From Lingula anatina (taxonomy: Eukaryota; Brachiopoda; Lingulata; Lingulida; Lingulidae): 60,086 nt of DNA. The position numbers and the translations under genes are program-made. Under the pieces are notes generated by a model, which was given only the letters and a program-made list of their open reading frames with translations, was not told the origin of the DNA and did not search any database. Within the stretch, counting starts at the first letter, position 1. Each line of letters opens with the position of its first letter. The stretch covers positions 10,414 through 70,499 of the forward strand of contig NW_019775939.1 in the NCBI RefSeq assembly GCF_001039355.2, given 5' to 3'. Below, in pieces: positions 43,385 through 55,800 of the stretch.

Positions 43385-46300
43385 CTGAGATATTGCATTA
43401 TGATTACACAAATGAAACCAGATTATCATCCAACTGAGGTTTTACATGAAAGTCACGTTAAATTGACAAACAGTCATGAGAAAAAAAAAGAAAAATTTAG
43501 AAAATTAGATGAAACAGAAAATAAAACACATCATTGCAGTTTCCTTGTAATGATTGTTACATATTCCAGTGTGTTTGCTGCTGGCATTAACAATATGATG
43601 ACATCTAGATTTGATGATCTCACTGCCAACTATATCATTGGCCTTAAGGTTTATTCATTTATGCAGAACATATACAGGTTGCTTGATGCAGACTTCTGGA
43701 TTGTACAGTATAGTCAGTCCTTAGCAGCCGTGTTCTGTGTAGGTGGTGAGTCAATTCTCGTTTAACAAGCCTCTGTCACTTAAATTTTATGTCATGTAGG
43801 ACTTTTTAATGAAAACTATAGCACAGATGCAGACATGGTAAATGAGGGAATTCTTCCATAGGATGTATTTTAGTATGCACCAGTAATGTAAATTTATGTA
43901 GCTTGTGATTTGAAAGTATGTAGTTCTTTGGTAAGATGAATACTCGCTTTTCACTATTAGAATAGATGCTTTTTTATATCATTTAGAATGAACTGCATTA
44001 TGATAAAAACATAGTTTAAACTGAGATTTTGAAATTTGAATATTTATATTAAAGGGATAATAACTCTTCGTTTCGACCAAAAAATGAATTTTCCTGGAGT
44101 AAACAACAATTTTCCCATACTTACCAATGCCAATGGTTAATGAATCCATTTTTATATTCAAAGTTAGTCCCTGGTTTTTTTCTAAAAAGTTTGTTTTTTT
44201 TGTTAAAGTCTCTTAAGAGATTTTAACAGAGTATAGCCATCAGTGGAGGTCACATGGTCTAAAGACAAGCTCAGATATCAGGATAATAGCTATAACTGCC
44301 GTTTTTGTGGTAAAACAGAATGTATTATATTTCTATAAGTTATTCACAATGTTTTTATTGTGAAATATAGATATCATATGAAGAGTAATTATCCCTTTAA
44401 CCCTTGTTATTTATTAAATTGCTTTACTGTCCATTTACCAATTAAATTGGTGTGCTATGTCCATTGAGTGACTGGTTATTCTGAAAACTCTGGCACTGCT
44501 AATAGGTGTTAAGAAGCAAAAAAAACAGTTAAGTTTATAGATGGAGTGTCATGTTCACTTGTTTGATTTTGATTAAGTATAAAAGATTAAAATGTCCCAG
44601 TTTAATTTGTGTTCAGCCCCCAAAAATAAAAAAATAACAAAGTTTTTGTTAATTTTTGATGCACTCTGATGTAATTTTTGCTGGGACCTCCGTCTCATGC
44701 ATTTTGCATAAGTATGGATTTGCAGATGTAGATTAAAAAATTGCCATGCATTTACACTGGCAATGCTATACAACCTTAAAAGGGATTTGGAAGGGGGATT
44801 TTGGAAACCAAATTGAAAGTTCAGTGATGAAATAAGATTACACCTTTTTCTGGGGGTAGGAAGCAATTTTTAGTTTGTTGATTTTCTAAGACTAGGTTCC
44901 CATATCTACTAGTAGATAGATCTAACAGGATGGATCCATCTCCAAGGGGTTTCTCACTAAATTGCTTTCAGCTTAAACGGCTTAGATGTCTGGCACGCCT
45001 ACTAAAGCTGCTGAACTATAATAAATTACACCTTCACAGCTTCAGTAGGTGTGACAGACATCTAAGCCACTTAAGCTGATTGCAATTTAGCAAGAATCCC
45101 CCCGGAGATAGATCGATCCACAGTTAGTATGATAGGGTCTGGGAATGGTCCCTAACACATTGGGCTCAGAAAATTTCATACCTCAAAATGTTTCTTTGGT
45201 ATGATTAAATTTGAAATGCCCTATTTCTTCATTGCTGTTTGCTTACCTGAACTCAGATTAATCATTTCAAGCAAAAAATTATTAAAAAGTGATGCAATGT
45301 TTTGTTATTCTTTCACTCCTTCATAACCACAAATTATTTAACAGTGATACCTTGAATAGGCAATAAGTTTTCTTTATAAATAATTTCTTTATAATATATT
45401 TAATAGATTTTATTTTTACTTCATAGGTCAGACTGACAGTAAAGCCAGTAGTCACTAACACATATTATTTATGAGGTGAACATTGGAAGCAATGATTGTC
45501 ATTTAAAGAATCTGTATTGCCTAATCAATAGGGCCATTCACACTAGCAAATAAAGTATGATCCAATAAACCCTGATAGAACTGACTAATAAAGTCACTTT
45601 GCTTGCGTTCACACTGCTAAGGGCAACTGTACAGTTGCCTCTCATCTCATACTTCCTCAGGGGTGGATTGAGACCATCTTCTGGGTCTTCTAGAAGATGA
45701 TCAGATTTTCAAATTTATATTGACGGGTATCTAATTTTTTTCTGCTGGAAGACAGTCAAAAATGGAGGATAGATCAACAAAGATAATTTGGAAGACTGTC
45801 AGAAAGTATCTCTGGATCAGCCCCTGCTTCCTGTTAAGCATGCGCATTATTGTTCACAGTAGAAATTGATGACATGAAAAATATGGTGGAAGTCTAAGTA
45901 GTGATGATTGTTAAGTTGTATAAAATATTATTTTCTTCAACAAAATAAAGGAAATATTTCAATGAAAAAACATGTGATGTTAATTTGAATAGTATATGAA
46001 ATATGATGAATTGCCTACTCGTGTGCATGCCTTCGAAATGTAAACATCCAATCTTAACTGCAGTTTTAGTGTTTAACGCAATAGAACTGGAGTTCCAACT
46101 TAAAGTTCTTCTTCCCCTTCCCCCCCCTCTATAATAATGATATTCATAAGCCATCAACTCAATTTATTATGGTAGCTAAATGATTTTCAAAACTAGAGGA
46201 CACCTGCATATGCTACACATAATAAGTGTTGATGTTTAACCTTTAAAGTTTTAGGGCAGTTTACAAGGTGAAGTTTGTTAAGTGACTAATATATCAGTGT

Positions 46301-46817
46301 TGATAATGATATGGGTCTTTCCATCACAGTGCTTTGTACATTTGTCATGTTGGTTATAAGACTAAAGTAGATTTACATATATCAAGTCACATAAATTATA
46401 CAAATCAGCAGGACCTAAAGAACATGTGTAGGCTGTTTTATCATGTAATAGAGTACGAAGCATTTTTTTTAGTGGTCTTGTCCTGTTGTAATTACTCTCT
46501 TTATTCTTGTTTTTTAACTGTTCTGGTTTATCCTAATCAAGCGTAAATATATTCCCGTATATTTGCATTAGCCCGTTTCCTTTTTTTTCTCATATTTCAC
46601 ATTAGTGTGGATCAATTCTTTCTTTTTTGTTATACAGACCGTAAAGCACATGTCATTTTACATAAAATGAAAAATTTATACTAACAAATATATTTGTTCC
46701 GTTGTGTAATATTTTGTATGTGAATAAATTATTACTTTTACTCCATTTTTTAGTAAGCCTGTGTTCTGTAAACAAACCAAGGGTAACTTATAATACTGAC
46801 CTACTTTATTTATAATG

Positions 46818-46853
<36 letters not shown>

Positions 46854-49800
46854 TATATAATGCATATAATGATTTATTATTAATAGCAGATACAGTACAT
46901 GTATAAGAGGCTGTGAAGTAAATATGAAAGCAAGTATGTTACATATTATACAAACATACACGTTGAATTTTAGAAATAATTAGTATACACAGGAAAAGTA
47001 CCTTGTTACAGGAGTGATGAACACTGTGCAAAAACTATTACCAGCAATTTTTAGTGATTTTCACAGCAAAAAATACCATCATATTTATAATTTAAATTGC
47101 CAATACTGTTGCTGTAGTGAACAGAAGCTCTGGCATTGAATTTTCAGGGAAGCAGATTGTACAAGGTGAGGTGGGCAGGCTACTCACCTTCTTGGGATAC
47201 CTGGGAACCCCAGGACAACCTGCTCAGCTGCCTGGACATGATTGAAGACTACACCAAGCAAGAGGAGGAGAAACGTAGAACAAGAGAGGAGGAAAAAAGA
47301 CTTGTAAATATGTTTTGTTTGATGTGAAGTTGAACTCGTTATAATGGTTTGTGGTGTTGTTCTCTTCTTAACTAGGTGTTAGTGAGTTGATGCTTTAAAA
47401 AAAGAGCAAGGTCAGTATTGAATGGTAAGAACTCATCATTGCACTTACATCTAAAAGAAAGATATATTCTTTTTTATAGTAAATGCAAACTAATTCTTGT
47501 CAATTTAAGAAAAAATATAGCATGTTTTACCCCACCTAATAAATGTGATTTTTTAAAACAATTTTACTAGTAAATTGAGTTTTAATGTCCCAATTTAATT
47601 TTTTGCCACATCTTTACAGAAAAGGGAACAGGAAGGTGCTGGGCATTCTAAAAGAAGAAAGATGCATTATGATGAGGAGAAGAGTGATGGAGACGTGGAT
47701 ACAGTAAAAGACACATTCTGGAGGGACCTGGAAGAAGGAAAGATCAACGTCTTTCAAACAGGTGACTTGTATTCCAAAGTGAAATCACAAGGGCGTGCTG
47801 CTCGGCCAACATCATTCACTCCACTTTTCACTTCTCCTAGAAAAGGGAACAGTCAAGAAGAGGAGAGACCACCAAAGCAAAAAGGAAAAAGAGGGAGAAA
47901 ACCAAAGACTTCAAAAGAAGTGAAAATTTCCAAAACATCTGATAAAGTACAGCAGATGACTGCACTGAAGGATTTTGTTTTAATCAGTGATGATGAAGAA
48001 GATAATGTCATGATAAACGTAAAGAGCAATGAACCTCATTCAGATTTGACAAAAAAAGATCATAAAGAAGTTGATGAAATGGAATTGAAACCTAAGCAAG
48101 AGTCCTCTAGTGGAATTATCTCATTAGTCAATAAAAAGATGAAAGATAAGACAAAAAAGAAAAGAGAGGAAATAAAAGGACATACCACCAAGGCAAATGA
48201 TGGAAAACAAACAAAGAAGATAAAAAAAGAAAAGCTTCAGTCAGCTGCTGATGTGCCAGTTAAGACTGATCCAGATTGTCCAAAAATAACCAAGATAAAT
48301 GACAAAAGCAAAGCTCAAAGCACAAGTGAAGATGTAAAGAATGAAATGTCAGAACTTACAATGGTTTTCACAAAAAGTGAAAAGGGGATTGCCACAGAGA
48401 AAGATGTAAATGAAGGGGAGAAGAAGAAAGAAAAATTAACCGAGGAAGCAGAAAAAGTACCAAAAAAGAAAAGGGTATGATATTTTGTGTGGTCCTGACA
48501 CTTAGTCCTGATTCTTTATTCTTTTAGGATTTCCAACATAAAAGTTTTCTATTGCATGTGACATAATTATGCAGGTAATTTTTTTGTCATTTATCATGTG
48601 CTTTCAGCACCAGGTTTTCATGATGAAATATTGAGAAGGGTTTTGATACACTGCCAGCTTGGCTTGTAGAGATGGAGGTATTCTGGATTTTCAGAAACCC
48701 TTCCATATATCTCTCTAACTATAACACTGAAAAGGTTGTAAGGAATTTTATTTCTGAGTCCTGGTGCATGATTATCCATCGCCTGAATTTTAGTCATTTT
48801 GGACATTTTAGCACCTGTTTTATATATTACATCATAATGTAGGGGTATATGTATATATTATTGCAATTTGTATATTTACCCATGCTGGTAACATATCATT
48901 TTCTGTAATTATTGGTAGAAGTTGGGGAGAAATGTGACTTCAAATAAATCGGAATACAATACATATTCTAGTATATCAAGTTCAAGCAAAGAATATGAAT
49001 GCCCAATCAAAAAAGAATCAGTCCTGTTAGTAGGGCTTTCTCCTACACCATATTTCATATCTACAAACCATGTATCTGGCTGGCAGTACATACTCAGTTG
49101 GCAGCCCCTGTCTCTCTAATGCTCTAGTTAATTCAATTTTAATGCTTATCTGTTCCTTGAATTTGCAGTAATAATTCATTGGTACATCTCACAGTATTAA
49201 GATTGTAAAAGAGAAGACCATAAAGTTGTCTAATATGCCATGCATCAAATGATATTTAAATTCCAGATAAAACTGGATGAAGATCCTGGTATCAAAATTA
49301 GTGAGTATTATTGCAATTTGATAAATGTGTGGCACTTTGAGATTTCAGGCTATAAAAATTTATTTACTTTAAGATTTGATTGCCATTGGACAACATTTCA
49401 CTTACTGAATCTATTATTTTAAATCAGAATATTTTCATTAAATCTTGAAAATGTTCTTGTCATAGCATTTTCTTAAACACAAGCTTTCAAGATAAGTAAA
49501 CTTTGTTTAAGTAATGTAATTCATTTGATACAAGCGCACATTTTTTATATATTTCTTTCTACAATTTGACATCATGGTTAGTCTTAACTCTTAAAATTAT
49601 AAAGTAAAATAATGATTTTCACTTGTACGTTAGTCACTTTAGAATCTGATATATTAGTGTTTTTCCTTATAGTCATACCTGAGTTCATACTTGAATTTTT
49701 GCTTCATCTTCTAACCTTATTTTCTCTTTTGGCTCTTTACAAAATACTCAGATGAACTTTACTAAAAAGTTTCAGTTTAGAGATGGCAGGAATTTACGTG

Positions 49801-52800
49801 GAATTTTTGTCAATGCATAATTTTGAGTTCTTAATACAAGTTTATTATATATTATATACAAACAAGCCAAACAAAACATATTTGTGAATTATTTTTCAAA
49901 TGAAATAGTTATCATGTTTATGCCATTCATGGAAGAAAGGAAAATTGGTTGCAAGTTCACAATAAAAGTTTTCAATCTTCTTTTTCAGCTATAACTTCCT
50001 CTGATCCAGTTACTACTAACGGTGAATTCATGGAGGATTCTCAACTTACTACTACTATTACTACTACTACATCTACTAACCAAACTCTGGATACTAACAG
50101 TTCTAGTTCTAGTAGGGACAATACTGATTCAGTTGTTTGCAGTGTGTCACCTAACGTAGCTCGGGCTAGCAGCCCATTAGATATGTCAGGTAGTGGCAAG
50201 ACACCAGTCATTGCACCACTGGTCTCGGGTTCAAATGAAACTGGTTCTAAGGTTTCTCTTCCTCGTGGGGACATTAAACTGGATTTCTCCAAATGTCGGG
50301 TTCTGCTTAAGCCTGTCTCACTCAAAGCTAATGCACTCATATCAAAACAGGGCGGCTATTCTGTGTCTAAATTGGTGTCGGATACCTCAGCAGAGAAGGT
50401 TGGTGGAGAAAGCACCGAGGGTCAAGAAAAGACATGTGGGAGTGCAGTAGAATTAACACCCAGCAATGATAGAGAATTGTTTAGTAATTTAGCCAAAGTA
50501 ACCAAGGCAGTTAAAGAGGATGATAGTGACAGTGATGACAGTGGTGCAGGTGCAGTCAGGGTAGCCAAACCAACTCTTGTCAAATTAACTCCTGGTAACT
50601 ATGGGAGTAGGGAAATCAACAGGAGGTTTTTGAAGAAGGAGAGATCTGCATTTTCTTCACTACACCAGGACTTCTCACACAAAGAAAAACTGCCTTCAGC
50701 AGCAACCAGAACCTTTAAAGAAAAGCCAGATTTACCTGTGAAATCAAAGTTTGGAACTGAAAGCGTGTACTGTTCTACTGAAGGAAATACAAACCCAATT
50801 CTACTAAAGCCTGCAGATAATTTATCTGACATGCCAATTCTTGGTGAATCTGACACCATTTTTATAAATAAAAAAGTGTGAGGAAAGCAGCGAGAACAAT
50901 AAGAATAAATCCGTTGAAACAAGAGATAGCACATCTAGTGCTGTTGCTTGTGAACTGAGAGAGGGAGTGATAGAAGCTGATGTGCAGGAATCAGAAGAAA
51001 TGAATCAGCTAGGCACAGTCCCTACAGTGGAAGTAGAATCAGTTCCAGACAGTAAAGAAAATTTGTTTGAGTCTGGCATGTTTTGTGCAAGCATAGAGGG
51101 TAGCCCATTGGGAGATAGATACATTAAAGACGTCCCAAAGCTAGAAGTTGGCAGTAATGTTCAACAACAAACCCACAGAAGCCAGCAGCTTGATGTATAT
51201 GGTACTGCTTGTAGAAAAGAACAATTAGAACCCTTTGGAAACATAACTAGTGCGGAATTACAGTTGTCTTCAGCAGACACTAAATTGGTCCCAGTTGATG
51301 TGGAGAAGAGAGAAGCTGGGGTGGCAAACATCAGCCCTCCACCAATATTAGAGCCTGTAGGCAATGAACAGCAAACTCAGTCAGATTTAGAAGAAAAACC
51401 ATCTCAAGCCATGGAAGAAGCAGATTTGAAAGCAGTTATGTCACAAACTACATTAAATGTAGAATCCATTACTTCTTATGCTGGTCCTAAAGTAGAGGGA
51501 CAGACTTTAAAACCAGGAGACCAAGCTGATGAAGCACAAAGTGTGATAGAAACTGTGGAATCCAGTTGTACAGAGGCAATTACATCTCCACCTAAACCAC
51601 ATTTCCCTGGATCAGGAAAAGAACTTGATTCTAAAGCAATACCACAAGACACTCTACCTAAGGAAATTGACACTGCAATTCCCACTGATATTGCAGGGGT
51701 TGCTCTGTCTGCTAATTCAGTCATTTGTATGAACACTGTTGAATCAACAGCAAAGACGCAGTCAACAACATCTAAAACTGAGACAAACCAAGCTTCACAA
51801 CATGTGCAACCCCTTTCTGAAATGGCAGAGAAACAGTCGGATAACAGGGTAGATAGTAAAGAAATTATGACAGAAACACCCAAGAACTCGTTGAGCAGTA
51901 TGCAGAAAAAGGAGCCAATTTCAACAGGAGCATTCAAAGCAACACATAGGGAGGCGGTTGCAGTTTGTCATGAACCTGATGAGCAGGAAATACAGCCAAT
52001 TTCAGATGCTCTGTCTGCTAATTCCATAATTGGTGTGAACACTGTTGAATCAACAGCAAAGACACAGTCAACGACATCTAAAACTGAGACAAACCAAGCT
52101 TCACAATATGTGCAACCCCTTTCTGAAATGGCAGAGAAACAGTTAGATAACAGGGTAGATAGTAAAGAAATTATGACAGAAACAACACCAAAGACACAGT
52201 CAACAACATCTAAAACTGAGACAAACCAAGCTTCACAACATGTGCAACCCCTTTCTGAAATGGCAGAGAAACAGTCAGATAACAGGGTAGATAGTAAAGA
52301 AATTATGACAGATACACCGAAGAGCTCATTGAGCAGTGTGCAGAAAAAGGAGCCAATTTCAACAGGAGCATTCAAAGCAACACACAGGGAGTTGGTTGTA
52401 GTTTGTCATGAACCTGATGAGCAGGAAATACAGCCAATTTCAGATGCTCTGTCTGCTAATTCCATAATTGGTGTGAACACTGTTGAATCAACAGCAAAGA
52501 CACAGTCAACAACATCTAAAACTGAGACAAACCAAGCTTTACAATATGTGCAACCCCTTGCTGAAATGGCAGAAAAACAGACAGATAAGAGGGTAAATAG
52601 TAAAGTAAGGATGACAGAAACACTGAAGAACTCATTGAGCAGTGTGCACAAAAAGGAGCCAATTTCAACAGGAGCATTCAAAGCAACACATAGGGAGTCA
52701 GTTGCAGTTTATCATGAACCTGATGAGCAGGAAATACAGCCAATTTCAGATGCTCTGTCTGCTAATTCCATAATTGGTGTGAACACTGTTGAATCAACAG

Positions 52801-55800
52801 CAAAGACACAGTCAACAACATCTAAAACTGAGACAAACCAAGCTTTACAATATGTGCAACCCCTTGCTGAAATGGCAGAAAAACAGACAGATAAGAGGGT
52901 AAATAGTAAAGTAAGGATGACAGAAACACTGAAGAACTCATTGAGCAGTGTGCACAAAAAGGAGCCAATTTCAACAGGAGCATTCAAAGCAACACATAGG
53001 GAGTCGGTTGCAGTTTGTCATGAACCTGATGAGCAGGAAATACAGCCAATTTCAGATGCTCTGTCTGCTAATTCCATAATTGGTGTGAACACTGTTGAAT
53101 CAACAGCAAAGACACAGTCAACAACATCTAAAACTGAGACAAACCAAGCTTCACAATATGTGCAACCCCTTGCTGAAATGGCAGAAAAACAGACAGATAA
53201 GAGGGTAAATAGTAAAGTAAGGATGACGGAAACACTGAAGAACTCATTGAGCAGTGTGCATAAAAAGGAGCCAATTTCAACAGGAGCATTCAAAGCAACA
53301 CATAGGGAGTCAGTTGCAGTTTATCATGAACCTGATGAGCAGGAAATACAGCCAATTTCAGATGCTCTGTCTGCTAATTCCGTCATTGGTGTGAACACTG
53401 TTGAATCAACAGCAAAGACACAGTCAACAACATCTAAAACTGAAACAAACGAAGCATCACAACATGTGCAACCTTTTGCTGCAATGGCAGAGAAACAGTC
53501 AGATAACAGGGTAGATAGTAAAGAAAGGAAGGCAGAAATGCCAAAAAGCTCATTGAGCAATGTGCAGAAAAGGGAGCCAATTTCAACAGGAGCATTTAAA
53601 GCAACACATATGGAGTTGGTTGCAGTTTATCATGAACCTGATGAGCAGGATATACAGCCAATTTCCGATGCTCTGTCTGCTAATTCCATCATTGGTGTGA
53701 ACACTTTTGAATCAACAGCAAAGACACAGTCAACAACATCTAAAACTGAAACAAACGAAGCATCACAACATGTGCAACCTTTTGCTGAAATGGCAGAGAA
53801 ACAGTCAGATAACAGGGCAGATAGTAAAGAAAGGAAGACAGAAACGCCAAAGAGCTCATTGAGCAGTTTGCAGAAAAAGGAGCCAATTTCAACAGGGGCA
53901 TTCAAAGTAACACATATGGAGACAGTTGCAGTTCACCATGAACCTGATGAGCAGGAAATACAGCCAATTTCAGACCCAGTTAATGTGATTGATGTGAGAA
54001 TGGAAGATCCATGTGTACTTGAGATGAAGGCTTCACAAAATGCACTACCTAGCACTGAACCAACTGTCACAGGTTTTGAGGAGACTGTACCAGACGGGCA
54101 GAAGAAATCAGATGAACACAGCCATGGAACAGATACACTGCAGCTTAAAACTGCAATGGCAACGGAGAAGGAAATATCCGAGACACCGCCGTTGGTTAAA
54201 GACACTGAACCAACAACAGAAGATACACAGTTGTCTTCAGATGACATTAATTTTTTCCAGTTGACATTAAGCCTCATGTGGCTATAGAAAGTACAGGTAA
54301 TGAAAGCAAACTTACAGAAATAGATCTGAAACAGACTGTAACAAGTGTTGATCCCAGTGAATTAAGCAAATCCAAATTGGCAACAAATTCAACCCTTGCT
54401 GATATACTACATGAGTCGGAGGAAAGTCCAAATGACAATCTACCAGTGTCAGTGAAAGACTTGAACCAAAGAGAATTGAATCTGGAACCAGATCTAAGTA
54501 TTCTAAAAAATCCAGACCAAATTAAGGATGATGAGGATCTTTTAGGAAAATATCATTCAGAAGTGGCAGTCTTGTCCAGTGAGCAGCCAGTTGAGGCACC
54601 AGTGACAGAGAAAGGTGATCAGTTTGATGCCGAAGAATTAATACATGACACTGACAGGGTGGAAGTAACACAGACTGAGGCAAGTGACTTTGGTGTTGAA
54701 CATACTACCATGGAAACACCAAAACATTCTGAACCAGTACCAGTGAATATTATTGAAACTACAGCACATGTAGAATCAACAGAAGTGGAGGCTTCCAGAG
54801 ATGAGGAAACGGATGTCAAACAAACCAAAAAGCTTTCAGAAGATGAAAATCTAGAGTTACACACAGCACATACAGTGGAACTGGGACCTACTGAAATGGA
54901 ACTTGATGTTAGGGCAATTGTAGCTGAAACTGAAGGAGTTGAGGAATCCAATACAATGGCAGATGATACCACAGTAAATACCAACAATGTGCTGCTTTCT
55001 GTTACAGAGGAAGAAACTCAGTCTTTCACAACTGCCAAAGTGACACAACTCATGTCATTTATGGGGCCTTCAGAGGTGACAGTGGATAATACACAGAATT
55101 CAACTTCAGACCTGGAATCTGAAATCATGGTCTTTGCATCAAATGAACAGCAAGTTATAGCAGTAGGGAAGCCAACTGGGGTTGATAATGTACTTCCTTC
55201 TGGGAGTACATGTAATAACACACCATGTTTGGAGCCCACTGCTGTCCCTGGAATAGAAATGGACACAGATGTAGTGCATGTACCGGTAGTTGTAGAAACA
55301 CAACCAGTAGATGCTGTAGAAACCCTTGTTGATGAAACTTCTACTGATGCACAATTCATTGCAGCAGATGAGAACCCACAGGCTACAGATGTACCAAATG
55401 TTCCAACAAAAGATGAGCCTGTAGCATCAGAAAATAAGAATATGCTAGAGAATGAACAATGTTCTTCTTTGGTTAAAGCATGTTGTGTAGTCAGCATAGA
55501 GCATAATAAAACATCTAGTAATTATAAATCAGGAGATGTGAAACCAAGTGGAGAAGAAAATGCAGCCGTTGAAAAACCAGAGGTAAAGCCTGTAGTAGAT
55601 TTGCATGGTGCGGAAGATACAGCTATGATACCCCCAGCACACAGCCAGCAAACCCAATCAGCTATAGAATCTACTGTGGGGGATATTGTGAAAACTACTT
55701 ATGATGTAGCACGTGCTGTGTCAGATGAAATACTAGCTTCAGAAGAAAATAATGAGCCCAAGGGGGGATTGATCCCTTCTGTGAAAAAGGAAGAACTGAC

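Larger units (their letters stand above)
41974..47147. other. MPP8 intron 1
   Basis: This is a 5.2-kb intron containing two AT-dinucleotide tracts (43323-43380 and about 46818-46850), a TTAA-flanked MITE (44049-44400) and a foldback MITE (44886-45157). A 121-codon plus-strand frame at 43400-43765 has no recognisable domain or splice context and is probably chance. Confidence 0.65.

Noticed and set aside
43400-43765. 121-codon plus-strand frame in MPP8 intron 1
   Set aside because: No recognised domain, next to an AT microsatellite, no splice sites joining it to MPP8, and base composition like the intron around it.
51476-53905. Repeated minus-strand open frames of 78-153 codons, many beginning MNAPVEIGSF
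   Set aside because: They are the complement of the 306-bp coding repeat. A period divisible by three keeps the antisense frame open in every unit. No start context or domain supports a gene.
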